The translations under genes and the position numbers were made by a program. Below the pieces are notes generated by a model. It ran no database searches, was not told where the DNA came from, and saw only the letters and a program-made list of their open reading frames with translations. From Aigarchaeota archaeon (lineage in GTDB: Archaea > Thermoproteota > Nitrososphaeria_A > Caldarchaeales > Calditenuaceae): a stretch of DNA of 64,000 nt. Shown here in pieces: positions 19,399 to 29,114 of the stretch (position 1 is its first letter; each line of letters opens with the position of its first letter). Where the stretch lies: NCBI GenBank assembly GCA_025059745.1, contig JANXDH010000004.1, forward strand, positions 111,783 through 175,782. The letters run 5' to 3'.

Positions 19399-20328
19399 CT
19401 ATAGGTCTGTCTTTGTGCGGGCCTTCATCTCGTTCACGTACATCTTCAGGCCGGAGTAGAGGTCTATCTCCGGGACGTAGCCGGTGGCATTCCGCAATTT
19501 TGAATAATCGCCGATAAAACTGCGCGTGTCGTATGGGTTCGGTTCCTTAATGGTTATGGTCGAGGTGCTATCTGCCAATCTGATGACCGTTCTCGCGACG
19601 TCGATCAGTTTATGGCCGTTGCCGCTACAGACGTTAAAGGTTTCACACGCAACTGATTCAGGTTCGGTTGAAATCTTCTCTACGAGCTTTGTGACGGCCT
19701 TCAAGAAGTCTACGAGGTGACAGAAATCGAGTACCTGGTCGCCTCCGTAAATTACTATCGGTTCGTTCCTAAGAGCTGATCCTATGAACGAGGGGATGGC
19801 GCGTCCTGGGTGATCGCGTAACGATCCGTATATGTTCGTTAACCTAAGTATGATGTATCTTAGCCCGCGTGAACCCAAGCTTTTGATGAGCGTCTCGGCC
19901 ATGGCCTTGCTCGCCCCATAGATCGAGATGGGTCTCAGGGGCTCAGATTCGGAGACAGGTATTCTCTGGGGGTTGCCGTACACCTCTCTACTGGACAGGA
20001 AGACTAACCAAGGTCTTTTAGGAGACTTCAGACACCACTCAGCTACATTCAGGGTTCCAACAACGTTGGTCATGACGCACGACTGTGGATCAGACTCACA
20101 TAATCCGACCCGAGAGACGCCTGCCGCATGAATCATCACGTCACAGTCACTCGGGAGCGTTGAGAGGGACGACAGGTCGTTTACGTTAGCACGAACCCTT
20201 GATATGAGGGCGTTGTTGCGGGCTTCTAAGTTCTTCCCAAACGCAACTACCCGATGACCCCTCAGAGATAGCTCATCGCTTATGTGATGGCCTAGAACAC
20301 CACCCCCACCCGAAATAATGATGTTCAC
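19399..20328 (-). CDS. NAD-dependent epimerase/dehydratase
   Basis: ISGGGGVLGHHISDELSLRGH; YGASKAMAETLIKS. Confidence 0.85.
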   Translation of the reverse strand: MNIIISGGGGVLGHHISDELSLRGHRVVAFGKNLEARNNALISRVRANVNDLSSLSTLPSDCDVMIHAAGVSRVGLCESDPQSCVMTNVVGTLNVAEWCLKSPKRPWLVFLSSREVYGNPQRIPVSESEPLRPISIYGASKAMAETLIKSLGSRGLRYIILRLTNIYGSLRDHPGRAIPSFIGSALRNEPIVIYGGDQVLDFCHLVDFLKAVTKLVEKISTEPESVACETFNVCSGNGHKLIDVARTVIRLADSTSTITIKEPNPYDTRSFIGDYSKLRNATGYVPEIDLYSGLKMYVNEMKARTKTDL

Positions 20329-20420
20329 CGGGCTGAGAGAAGGGAGATAGTTTATAAATTGTCTGCTAAAAAACCAGCGGTAAAAACAATAAATATTATT
20401 ATATCAAGTAAATTTCCGAG

Positions 20421-20837
20421 ATGCCGGTAACGGTTAGAGTTAGGGACGTTATGGAGACTACAATACCGACCGTAGACGCCAACACGACCGTAATGGATAC
20501 AGTGAAGAGGATGGTATCCGATAACGTGTGGTCATTCCTAGTGACGAAGGATGGGCTCCCCGTGGGCGTCGTGACGGAGAGGGACATACTGAGGAGGTGT
20601 ATCTCAAAGGGTTACAGTTTGAACATGAAGATAGGTGACATAATGAGCTCTCCCATAATAACTATCGGACCGGACGAGCCGCTCGGTAAGGCGCTACAGC
20701 TGATGACCGAGAAGAACATAAGAAGGCTCTACGTCATCGAGGGAGGTAAGATCATCGGCAGGATAACACAGACCAAAGGCGTCGAGACTACTCTGAACGT
20801 CCTGCTCACGCTTCAATCGATACCGTATCAGTTCTGA
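20421..20837 (+). CDS. CBS-domain protein (two CBS repeats)
   Basis: VRDVMETTIPTVDANTTVMDTV and IGDIMSSPIITIGPDEPLGKALQLM. Confidence 0.88.
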   Translation: MPVTVRVRDVMETTIPTVDANTTVMDTVKRMVSDNVWSFLVTKDGLPVGVVTERDILRRCISKGYSLNMKIGDIMSSPIITIGPDEPLGKALQLMTEKNIRRLYVIEGGKIIGRITQTKGVETTLNVLLTLQSIPYQF

Positions 20838-20882
20838 GGCAAGTCGGTAGAAGTCTTCGATATGATAGATGGTTTAAAGTGA

Positions 20883-21515
20883 GTGGTGGTCATCCGTTAT
20901 ATAGAGGTCAGCGTAACTAGGGATATGCAATCAATCGACCACGAGGTCCTTCTACAACCCGTTTCAAAGCACATGCGCAGAGACTACATCTCATTAGATG
21001 TGAGCTCAACAGTCGTCGAGGCCGCGCGCTTAATGAAATCTAGAGGTTATGGGAGCGTTATAGTGACCAGAGACAACGAGCCGGTGGGCATAGTCACAGA
21101 GAGGGACATCCTGTACAAGGTAGTCGCCGAGGGTAGAGACCCGAAGATCACGAAGTTAGAGGAGATTATGTCGTGGCCTTTGATAACCGTGACTCCTCAG
21201 ACGCTAGTGGTCGAGGCGTTGGCTACTATGTCGTCAAAGGGGATTAGAAGGCTCGTCGTTGTCGAGGGTAATAGGGTAGTTGGGATGTTGAGTCAGCTGG
21301 CGTTGGTCGGTGATGTGATAGGAAAAACTCCCGTGGTGCCTGAGGTCGAGGCCGAGAAGCTGATCAGATGTCCGTACTGTAACAGTAAGTTTGAGCTAGT
21401 TAGTGACCTCTCAAAGCACATCGATGACGTCCACATAATGGAGGACCTCTCCTCGGTTGGTATGAAACCGGTGGCCGAGACTTACATCAAGATAAAGGGA
21501 AGGAGGGTCAAGTAG
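20883..21515 (+). CDS. CBS-domain pair fused to a C-terminal C2H2-like zinc finger
   Basis: Two CBS repeats followed by IRCPYCNSKFELVSDLSKHIDDVH (CxxC-x12-HxxxH). Confidence 0.82.
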   Translation: MVVIRYIEVSVTRDMQSIDHEVLLQPVSKHMRRDYISLDVSSTVVEAARLMKSRGYGSVIVTRDNEPVGIVTERDILYKVVAEGRDPKITKLEEIMSWPLITVTPQTLVVEALATMSSKGIRRLVVVEGNRVVGMLSQLALVGDVIGKTPVVPEVEAEKLIRCPYCNSKFELVSDLSKHIDDVHIMEDLSSVGMKPVAETYIKIKGRRVK

Positions 21516-24021
21516 TCCGTCTCTTCGATGGACGTTGCGACCATAATATGATAACGTATGCGGCTATCATGATGGGTATCGACGATGCTATGATCAGTAG
21601 GGTCACTTGGTCAACGTAAGTGTCTAGGATACCGATGTATATTATGGGTAGCGTGATAGAGAGTTCTCTACCAGACAAAAAGGCCTTTACAGAGACCGTA
21701 TCAATTCTTGCGATGACCACTGGTGTGAACTGAAGGTTGGTGGGCAGGTCCTCTATTACGAAGTTACCATTCTGGTCCGATGTCCCGGTAACGTACAAGA
21801 CGTCCTTGATCCTCACCTCTATGTTCACGTCGCTTAAAGGCTGTCCCCTTAAATCTAGGACCCTGACTACTGCTCTCGTTGGCTCTAATTTTATGATCGA
21901 TGGGTTTCCGTCATGAGCGATCCTGAAGTTACCGAGCTTCAGGCCCTTATAGGAGATGGAGACGTTGTAATCACCGAACGGTACTGGTACTTGACTCTCC
22001 AACACGTTCCCGCGTAACGTAACGTCTAGAACGCCGCTTACACTTATTCTGGTGCCGTTAAGAGGGCGGTCGTCACTCCAATATAGATAGATCGTCATCT
22101 TGCCGAGGGGGTACCTGCGCGGGCCATCGATGAGCGAGGGGGTGACTGTCGACTCGAAGATCGTTCTGTTACCGTACCTCACTGTAAGGACTGAGGGCAC
22201 ATCGGGTAGGTTCTTCAGGACTGCCTCGCTCCCCATCCCTTTCAGAACGCCCCATGGACCTATCAACTGCCACTCCACGAATATCGGCGCCCCGCTGTGG
22301 TCGAGGAACGAGAGCTTGGGCGGTATCACCCGGGCCACTAACAGATTGTCTCCGGGCACTCTTATCGAGAAGGTCCCGACGCTCTCACCGAGGTAAATGA
22401 CCTCGACGCGGTGTGACCCTATGGGCACTCCGATGATCTCTGCCGAGCCGCTCCAGTCAGTTTCCTTTGTAACTGAGCCGAGACGTACCTGAGCGCCCTC
22501 TAACGTTTCGCCCTTCGCGTTGAGGACCTTGACGTCCGCCTTATAGATCGGCAGCTCAAGACGTGTAGCGTTAACACCAGAGGGGACTGCTTCGATGGTC
22601 GCGATGATCAGTTGTGACGTTACTTCTGAGAAAACGGTCGCTCTCACCCTGTAAACGGCCACCGGCATCTGTTTAATCGATAAACGTCCGTCAATCGTCT
22701 TCACCTCATAGATCGTAGACTCCTTCGTGGGTCCTAGGATCTCGAAGGTCGCTGGTAGGTAATTGTTCGATCTATCTACCGCGACCACGTAGAGGTCGTT
22801 CACGTTACACCGTAACGGTAGCTCTCGCGGCACGACGGCGGATGGGTTGAGAGTGGGATGATACCCTATCCATAGGTACCCGCTGTATACCTCTACTCCC
22901 TTCCATCTAATCGCTATCGAGTAGTTACCATTAGGCGCTAATGTGAAAGTGGCCAGCCCCCTCTCTGATAGCTTCAGGTGCCTCTGACCCGACGAAACGT
23001 ATGTAATCGTGACCTCTGCGTTCTCGAGCGAGTCGCCCAATGCGTCTGTTGGCCTTATGGAAAACTCGTTGAGCTCTGTTCTGATCTCGCCCCTCGCCAA
23101 CCCCACAGCAGTTGCAAGCGAGTAGTATACGAGGACGTTCTTCTCGTATTGTGTGTCGGATATGATCTTGATGAAGTAATCGTAAAAGTCAGGTAACCTC
23201 TTTATTCTAATGGATCCTCGATCGTCCGTCCTGAACTCAAACCTGACATGAGGGTAAAAGGCCGCCTCCAACGTAACGATCGCGTCGCTCACAGTTAATC
23301 TGCCGTTTCTATCGTAGACGGTCAACGTGAACGTCCTATAAGGGTTGATAGAGAACTTACCACTTATCGAGTACGAATATTCCCACATTCCCCTCTCGCC
23401 GTAATCGATCGTCACCAAGACTTGTGGTGGTTTATCGAACGTATCGCTCGGTAACGTTGATGGGACGTCCACGGTGAAAACGAGGACTGAGGAGGATCCT
23501 CTATCTTCGCCCCTCAAGATGAACTCAACCGGGTCAAAGGCCTTTAAGGTGAAGCTTCTGCTGAGCTCTTCAGCGGTAGGTACCGGTTCGTCGAGTCTTT
23601 CTATGAAGTTCAGTCTGACTTTACCGATCTTCACGCTATCGCCCCTGCACACCTGTGAGAGCGAGAGCGTCCACTTGGCGTATATTCGTCCATCGCGGAT
23701 AACTGTGTCTGAACGTGATAGCGTGTAATTTTGTATGAAACCTCTTGACTTAAGCTTGAGTGCCCTCTCCTCGTATACACCGGCCTCGTAGTCCCATGCC
23801 TCGCCCAGGGGTAACGTTCCATTGTACCTCTCGCGGCAATCGGTGTTGGTGATGATTAGCGAGAGGGGGCCGGTCTCGCCGGCATAGAGCTCGTGACCGA
23901 GCAGTTCAACGTCTAAAGGCCACATAGGAGGCCCCCACGAGGAGTACGAGGCCGGTATCTGGAGCAGATATAATGTGCATGTCACGAGTATTAGCGCCGG
24001 TAAGTACGCGATAATTTTCAC
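21508..24021 (-). CDS. Large surface-anchored protein with carboxypeptidase-regulatory-like (beta-sandwich) repeats
   Basis: N-terminal signal/TM (IIAYLPALILVTCTLYLL), C-terminal TM (TLLIIASSIPIMIAAYVIILW) with basic tail, repeats such as VRVLDLRGQPLSDVNIEVRI and VKVLNAKGETLEGAQVRL. Confidence 0.7.
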   Translation of the reverse strand: MKIIAYLPALILVTCTLYLLQIPASYSSWGPPMWPLDVELLGHELYAGETGPLSLIITNTDCRERYNGTLPLGEAWDYEAGVYEERALKLKSRGFIQNYTLSRSDTVIRDGRIYAKWTLSLSQVCRGDSVKIGKVRLNFIERLDEPVPTAEELSRSFTLKAFDPVEFILRGEDRGSSSVLVFTVDVPSTLPSDTFDKPPQVLVTIDYGERGMWEYSYSISGKFSINPYRTFTLTVYDRNGRLTVSDAIVTLEAAFYPHVRFEFRTDDRGSIRIKRLPDFYDYFIKIISDTQYEKNVLVYYSLATAVGLARGEIRTELNEFSIRPTDALGDSLENAEVTITYVSSGQRHLKLSERGLATFTLAPNGNYSIAIRWKGVEVYSGYLWIGYHPTLNPSAVVPRELPLRCNVNDLYVVAVDRSNNYLPATFEILGPTKESTIYEVKTIDGRLSIKQMPVAVYRVRATVFSEVTSQLIIATIEAVPSGVNATRLELPIYKADVKVLNAKGETLEGAQVRLGSVTKETDWSGSAEIIGVPIGSHRVEVIYLGESVGTFSIRVPGDNLLVARVIPPKLSFLDHSGAPIFVEWQLIGPWGVLKGMGSEAVLKNLPDVPSVLTVRYGNRTIFESTVTPSLIDGPRRYPLGKMTIYLYWSDDRPLNGTRISVSGVLDVTLRGNVLESQVPVPFGDYNVSISYKGLKLGNFRIAHDGNPSIIKLEPTRAVVRVLDLRGQPLSDVNIEVRIKDVLYVTGTSDQNGNFVIEDLPTNLQFTPVVIARIDTVSVKAFLSGRELSITLPIIYIGILDTYVDQVTLLIIASSIPIMIAAYVIILWSQRPSKRRTT

Positions 24022-24162
24022 GGTTTTTGGTACTGGTTCTCGTTAGATATCTTTGTTTCTGTCCCTCTCCTCACATCAGCTCCTTGTCTTACCGAGGGTT
24101 ATCTAGTTCTATCCGTAGTAACCGGGTTACCTTAATGATGCAGGACCGCTGATGATTTTGGC

Positions 24163-24585
24163 GTGGGAAATAACGATCAAGTGATAGAGGAGGTGGTGAG
24201 GCGTTACAGAGAGTTGAAGGAGAGGAGAGGTCACGAGGAGGTGGTGAGGCTGATAGATTCGCTGAAGGGTTTCGCCCCACCCGGTGTCGAGTGGGGGATA
24301 GAGTTCGGGAGAATACCAGGCGTTAGTTACATCCTAGAGGGGGGAAGAGTGGTCGCCCTAAGGGTATCGAGGGACGAGTTCGGGCCTTTCATGCAAACCA
24401 GCCTGAAGCAAGTCGACGTCAAGAACGTGCCCTCGGAGGCCCTCAAGGAGGTGAGCGAGAGGCCCGAGAACTTCATCACCAAGGTTGTAGATCACCTAAG
24501 CGGTTGGCTGGAGAGAGCACCCACGGATCACCAGTTGAGGGGGAAGGTGGAGGCGCTGGTGAAGGGGTTGAAGAACGAGTTGTAA
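24163..24585 (+). CDS. Hypothetical protein
   Basis: Intact 140-aa ORF in a coherent gene gap; no family recognised. Confidence 0.6.
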   Translation: MGNNDQVIEEVVRRYRELKERRGHEEVVRLIDSLKGFAPPGVEWGIEFGRIPGVSYILEGGRVVALRVSRDEFGPFMQTSLKQVDVKNVPSEALKEVSERPENFITKVVDHLSGWLERAPTDHQLRGKVEALVKGLKNEL

Positions 24586-24588
24586 ATC

Positions 24589-25098
24589 TTATGGATTTTC
24601 GTTCAAGTACTTCGATAGGATGCGCTGGGCCTCCATCTTTCCTAACTCGGAGAGCCTGTAGAGTCTGTTGCCGTCAGCGCCCTCCTCGACCACAAAGTAC
24701 TCCTTGAAGGGCCGCCTATAGAACTCGGTGTCTAACCATTCCTTGGATACCTCTCTCCCCAGCTCCCTCGACCTCTGATTGATCTGGTCCCTGCTCAAGG
24801 GAGACTCGTGATGCAACAGCAGGAGGACTAGTTCCTTTTTGCTCATATTTTGAAGGGAGCTGAGGATTTGAGGGGGCATCTTTTTCTCAGTGGTCGACGG
24901 GGGTCTCTCAGTAGCGATCCCCTCGGGTATGATCGATCCAGCTAGCTTTATGCTCTCCTTCAACCTCTCCACGACTGACTCGGGTGAGGTGCCGCTCGCG
25001 GAGATTTTCAATCCCCCTGGTAGGGTGACCTCTACTGTCAGAGTAACCCTCTCCTCTTCTTTGCTCAGTTTCTCACCAGATGTCATTACAGATATCAT
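24589..25098 (-). CDS. Hypothetical protein with C-terminal winged-helix-like region
   Basis: KELVLLLLHHESPLSRDQINQRSRELGREVSKEWL...NRLYRLSELGK resembles a wHTH. Confidence 0.55.
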   Translation of the reverse strand: MISVMTSGEKLSKEEERVTLTVEVTLPGGLKISASGTSPESVVERLKESIKLAGSIIPEGIATERPPSTTEKKMPPQILSSLQNMSKKELVLLLLHHESPLSRDQINQRSRELGREVSKEWLDTEFYRRPFKEYFVVEEGADGNRLYRLSELGKMEAQRILSKYLNENP

Positions 25099-25164
25099 CA
25101 GAGGTCGGGATTTAAAGTTTAGGGTCGAGAGAATGTGATCTACAGGCCGTCTCTGTGATAGTTC

Positions 25165-26631
25165 TCAACCGAACTTCCTTATGTAGGCCGTGGAGGTCCT
25201 CAGGTCGTAGATGGCCGCTGTGCCGACGGTGGGAATTAGACCAACCGCCCTCTGGTATGACGTCTGTTCCTGCCAGGTACCCGAATTGACCAAGGAGACG
25301 CCCTTGTACGTCGTCATAGAAGCGACGTGGACGTGGCCCGTAGCGAAAAGACTGGGTACTTCATCAATAAAGAGGTGGTCGACCTTGGTCGGTAAGACAG
25401 GGGTGGAGTCACCGAACGTTGGTGCGAGGGTCCTACACCTAATGAAGAAGGTCATCAACCTGTTGAGGTCGTTTACCAGATTGCTATAAGAGTACCCCGT
25501 GCTCGAGTGGATGACGTCGTCGAACGTCTGGCCGTGGAAGAAGAGCATGGTGTTTCCGCCTATCCTCAACTTGGCTGGGTTGCCGCAGTACGATACCTCC
25601 CTCGAGCTGTCAAGTATCTCCCTGAACCTCTGCTGTACGGGGGGTTGCGGAATGGTCTTCCTTACTGGCTCATGGTTCCCCGGGACGTAGATTATCTTGA
25701 TGTCATCTCTGACCTCCTTCAGTAACCTTCCGGCCTCTCTGAATTGATCGGATAGTGACGCCAGTGCCAGCTCCTTCTCTTGACCGGGATAGACGTAGAC
25801 GCCATCGATCAGGTCCCCGTTTATTACCAAGCACTTCACCCTCGATGCCTCTCGGGAATGGAGCCAGTCGAGGAACTCCTGAAAAGCGTCCTCAGAGAAC
25901 CTCTTACTACCTACGTGTAGATCGGATATTACACACACTTTCACGTCAGGTCCCTTCGGTCTCTCAGAGACGTTCGCTATGTCAGGGTATATGATCTCTT
26001 TGATGACGCTCGTGTTGTCCCTCTTCACCAGCCTCACTGCTACCACTACGTCAGGTACTACCTCTTCGAGAGGTTCCTGAAGTCTCCTCTCCGACGCCGG
26101 CACGTAGGCCTTGATGGATGAGGTGGGGTCCTCCAACACTAATAGAGCGCCAGATTTCGTATCGATCTTCTCGGTGACCGAACCTACAACGTAGATCTCC
26201 CTCTGTGAGGTCCTTGAGGCCTCTGATATCGATACTATGGGGAGTCCCCTCTCCTCGATGACCCTCCTCAACCTGTAGTACCTCCCTATGAGGTACGTCG
26301 TGGTCTCTTCAATATCGCCCTCTATCCATATGTCGGTGTAGTCGGGCGAGAGCACCTCTATGGTCGCTTCGTTCGATGTCTCCAACACCTCTCTCGTCCC
26401 GGCCCTCCTCGTGAGGTAATCCGATACGTGTCCGTTCTCGATATACGGAGCTTTGAACCCAGAGCTTCTCAACCAGTTTATGAGGTCAGACAGGAGTGAC
26501 TCAGGGTCGTCCGCGGCCTCAAGGAGAGAATCGATGGCCTGGGGCGTCAGTAAGTAACCGTCCTCAGTGGCCTTAGAGATTAACCTCCTCTCAACCCGCT
26601 GACGCTCATTGCTGGTGTACCTCAAGCTCAC
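25165..26631 (-). CDS. polB (DP1): DNA polymerase D small subunit DP1 (OB plus calcineurin-like phosphoesterase)
   Basis: VCVISDLHVGSKRF, VINGDLIDGV, YVPGNHEPVR and FATGHVHVAS phosphoesterase motifs; adjacent to orc1/cdc6. Confidence 0.93.
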   Translation of the reverse strand: MSLRYTSNERQRVERRLISKATEDGYLLTPQAIDSLLEAADDPESLLSDLINWLRSSGFKAPYIENGHVSDYLTRRAGTREVLETSNEATIEVLSPDYTDIWIEGDIEETTTYLIGRYYRLRRVIEERGLPIVSISEASRTSQREIYVVGSVTEKIDTKSGALLVLEDPTSSIKAYVPASERRLQEPLEEVVPDVVVAVRLVKRDNTSVIKEIIYPDIANVSERPKGPDVKVCVISDLHVGSKRFSEDAFQEFLDWLHSREASRVKCLVINGDLIDGVYVYPGQEKELALASLSDQFREAGRLLKEVRDDIKIIYVPGNHEPVRKTIPQPPVQQRFREILDSSREVSYCGNPAKLRIGGNTMLFFHGQTFDDVIHSSTGYSYSNLVNDLNRLMTFFIRCRTLAPTFGDSTPVLPTKVDHLFIDEVPSLFATGHVHVASMTTYKGVSLVNSGTWQEQTSYQRAVGLIPTVGTAAIYDLRTSTAYIRKFG

Positions 26632-27871
26632 CTATATCCCAGTCGAGGAGTGATGAAAGTATTTCATCCTGCTCTATAACGCTTTTCACCTCGTCCATCG
26701 GCACCTTCAGGGAGATCTTTCTGGTCCTCCCGTAACGGCCGAAGCTCACGACGTCGGATGATATCACGCCAAGCATATCCAGCTCGCTGAGAAGTCCGCT
26801 CACTCTCCTATCAGTTAACGGATCGACGTTAAGTTGCAGGCATAAGCTCTTGTACGCCTTGTAGACGTTTCCCGAAGTAATCTTTCCGACCCCGGACCTC
26901 ACCAGATGGTATACAGCTAATAGCACTATCCTCCCGTGAAGTGGAAGCGTCGAGAGGGCCTCATAGACCCTCCCCTGTTCTATCACGCCCAGAGCTATCT
27001 TGACGTGTCTCTCCTCCACGGTTTCTGATTGATTCCTCTCGGCTATTTCCGCAGCGACTCTAAGTAGGTCGAGGGCCCTTCTAGCGTCACCGTGCTCAGA
27101 GGCCGCTAGCGCGGCACAGAGGTTGATCACCGACTGTTGAACTGCGCCCTCTCTGAACGCGAGGCTCGCGCGCTCCGTTAAGATGTCGATCAACTCTATG
27201 GCCGTGTATGGGTGAAAGACTATCTCCTCCTCGCTCAGGCTGCTCAATACTCTTGGATCGAGCATCTCCTTGAACATCAGGTCGTTGGACACGCCTACTA
27301 TAGAGAGCTTACCGGACTCCGAACCTTCATTTATCCTAGTCAACTCGTATATGAGTGAGTCGCCATAGTTCTTCACGAGGACGTCTATCTCGTCTAGACA
27401 AGCCAGTATCAAGCAGGGGCTCTGGAGGAGAGCCGATCTAAATCTGTTGTAGACCTCGGCCTTCGATAAACCCGTGAATGGGACCTTGACGTTCACCGAT
27501 GAGCACAGCTCCGAGAGTATACGGTACTCAGTGCCTATGAGTCTGCAGTTCATGTACACGAACTTCAGGTTCGCGTTTATGGCCTCGGCCTTCTCGCTGA
27601 ACCTCCGAAAGACGTGCTTCACCACCGCGGTCTTTCCCGTACCAGTCTTACCGTAGATGAAGATGTTGCTCGGTCTCGATAGGAGGAGGCTAGGGGAGAG
27701 GATCTCGCCCAGTCTCCTTATGTGTTCCCATCTATGAGGGAGGGAGCCCGGTATATAATCGGCCCTTAGCACCTCTCTGTTAACGAGTAGGGAAGTTTTT
27801 GAGACTGAGTAAGAGAGTATATGATCGAGCGGGTCCGAGGGACCCCGATCTTTCCTATGGAGGTCCTGCAC
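26606..27871 (-). CDS. orc1/cdc6: Orc1/Cdc6 family replication initiator
   Basis: IFIYGKTGTGKTAVVKHVFRRF (Walker A), LILACLDEIDVL (Walker B), GDARRALDLLRVAAEIAE (sensor 2) and C-terminal winged helix. Confidence 0.95.
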   Translation of the reverse strand: MQDLHRKDRGPSDPLDHILSYSVSKTSLLVNREVLRADYIPGSLPHRWEHIRRLGEILSPSLLLSRPSNIFIYGKTGTGKTAVVKHVFRRFSEKAEAINANLKFVYMNCRLIGTEYRILSELCSSVNVKVPFTGLSKAEVYNRFRSALLQSPCLILACLDEIDVLVKNYGDSLIYELTRINEGSESGKLSIVGVSNDLMFKEMLDPRVLSSLSEEEIVFHPYTAIELIDILTERASLAFREGAVQQSVINLCAALAASEHGDARRALDLLRVAAEIAERNQSETVEERHVKIALGVIEQGRVYEALSTLPLHGRIVLLAVYHLVRSGVGKITSGNVYKAYKSLCLQLNVDPLTDRRVSGLLSELDMLGVISSDVVSFGRYGRTRKISLKVPMDEVKSVIEQDEILSSLLDWDIGELEVHQQ

Positions 27872-28481
27872 AGATATAGTAGTCCAAGGTAGAATATACT
27901 ATAGTTGTTCTCAACAAGAGTTGAGTCTTTATTCTATTTATCTTTATTATTTTTCCCTCCATCCTTTTTTACTAAAAATAAACCCTCCAATAGAAACTAT
28001 GGGGTGCGGGTCCTAGACTATCAATCAAATATCTTCACAATTCTTAGGAGCCCTCCCTATACAAACCGGCTTATATCCTCTCATCAATCCTCTATCAACC
28101 ATAGGACCTCTATTATCAGTCATTTACTGTGAAGCTTCTGGGTAAGGTCAGATAACCCCTCTTTTTCCACTGGAGCACGTGGAGACGCTCCTGGTACGCT
28201 TCACTATTAGTGTTCTATGTGAATGCGGAGGGTCTTCTCCGTGACCCTAGAAGGATAATGGTAATACTATCGTATTCCGAGACGGGACATCTTTTACTGT
28301 TCTTGGAAACTCCCAAATATCTCGAGAATCCTTGGGTCTATAACCGGAATACAATATCGGGCAAATCAACGCAATACTGATAGAGTCTCTAATTGATACC
28401 CGGGTAAGGTGAAGCAGTCAATACACTTCACAAAAACCGTGCGAACTCTATCACACTCCTCGTCAGAATCGTGTGAAGAAG
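27872..28481. promoter_or_regulatory. Candidate chromosomal replication origin (oriC)
   Basis: About 610 bp without a convincing ORF, immediately upstream of orc1/cdc6. It is AT-rich near the gene, has six CTTCAC/GTGAAG hexamers (28033, 28129, 28199, 28409, 28426, 28473), direct repeat GGGTAAGGT (28140 and 28402) and several short inverted repeats. Confidence 0.65.
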
Positions 28482-28862
28482 TTAATTCTTAGACCCCCCT
28501 TCACCTGATTTAATCGCGTCGTTCTTCTGTATGAGGGTCAGGACGTAATCTATCGCTCTGCAGAGGCTGTAAATTTCATCGGTCTCCATCGCCTTCGAGA
28601 GTCTGATGCTGAGCTCCTCTAACTTATTCACTAAAACGACGTCCAGCCTCCTCAGTAGATAAGGCAGTATCGCCCTCTCAACAGAGTCCTCGTCTCTTAC
28701 CTTCACTACGGGCTTTCCACAGACTACACACCTCAACTCTCCCTCTACATCGAAAAGCGGATTACCGCAGACTGGACAGACGTCGCTAAGCATCCTCGCG
28801 CCCCCCTTCAGGGCGTCCACCATCTTCCTCATCGATTCCTTCTCCTCTGCGGTCAAGATCAC
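28482..28862 (-). CDS. Zinc-ribbon protein of the SSSCA1/UPF0148-like type
   Basis: DVCPVCGNPLFDVEGELRCVVCGKPV, with N-terminal helix MRKMVDALKGGARML. Confidence 0.78.
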   Translation of the reverse strand: MILTAEEKESMRKMVDALKGGARMLSDVCPVCGNPLFDVEGELRCVVCGKPVVKVRDEDSVERAILPYLLRRLDVVLVNKLEELSIRLSKAMETDEIYSLCRAIDYVLTLIQKNDAIKSGEGGSKN

Positions 28863-28991
28863 TAAGTATATCGATTTGCAGCTACTTATAAACTCCGTAG
28901 ACGCGTCGACGGTTTACCAGTAAACAGCGGCTTAATTCTCCTATTACAAAATAATAAAAATATTTTATGGCGTTCATCCATAAAATGGTCC

Positions 28992-29067
28992 GGGGCCGTG
29001 GTCGAGCATGGTCTAAGATACCTGGCTCGGGCCCAGGAGGTCGCCGGTTCAAATCCGGCCGGCCCCA
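28992..29067 (+). tRNA. tRNA-Pro (CGG)
   Basis: Hand-folded: acceptor GGGGCCG/CGGCCCC, anticodon stem CCTGG/CCAGG with loop CTCGGGC (anticodon CGG), T arm GCCGG-TTCAAAT-CCGGC. Confidence 0.93.
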
Positions 29068-29114
29068 ATGAGTTCGTGTTGACCAAAAATATTTAGCAGC
29101 CGGACATAAGATAC

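Noticed and set aside
27910-27925. CTCAAC-AAGA-GTTGAG hairpin upstream of orc1/cdc6
   Set aside because: A 6-bp stem alone is too short to call a functional element; kept only as part of the origin context.
27905-28132. 75-aa ORF in the orc1-upstream gap
   Set aside because: Low-complexity AT-rich translation with no coding-like composition; the gap looks non-coding and origin-like.
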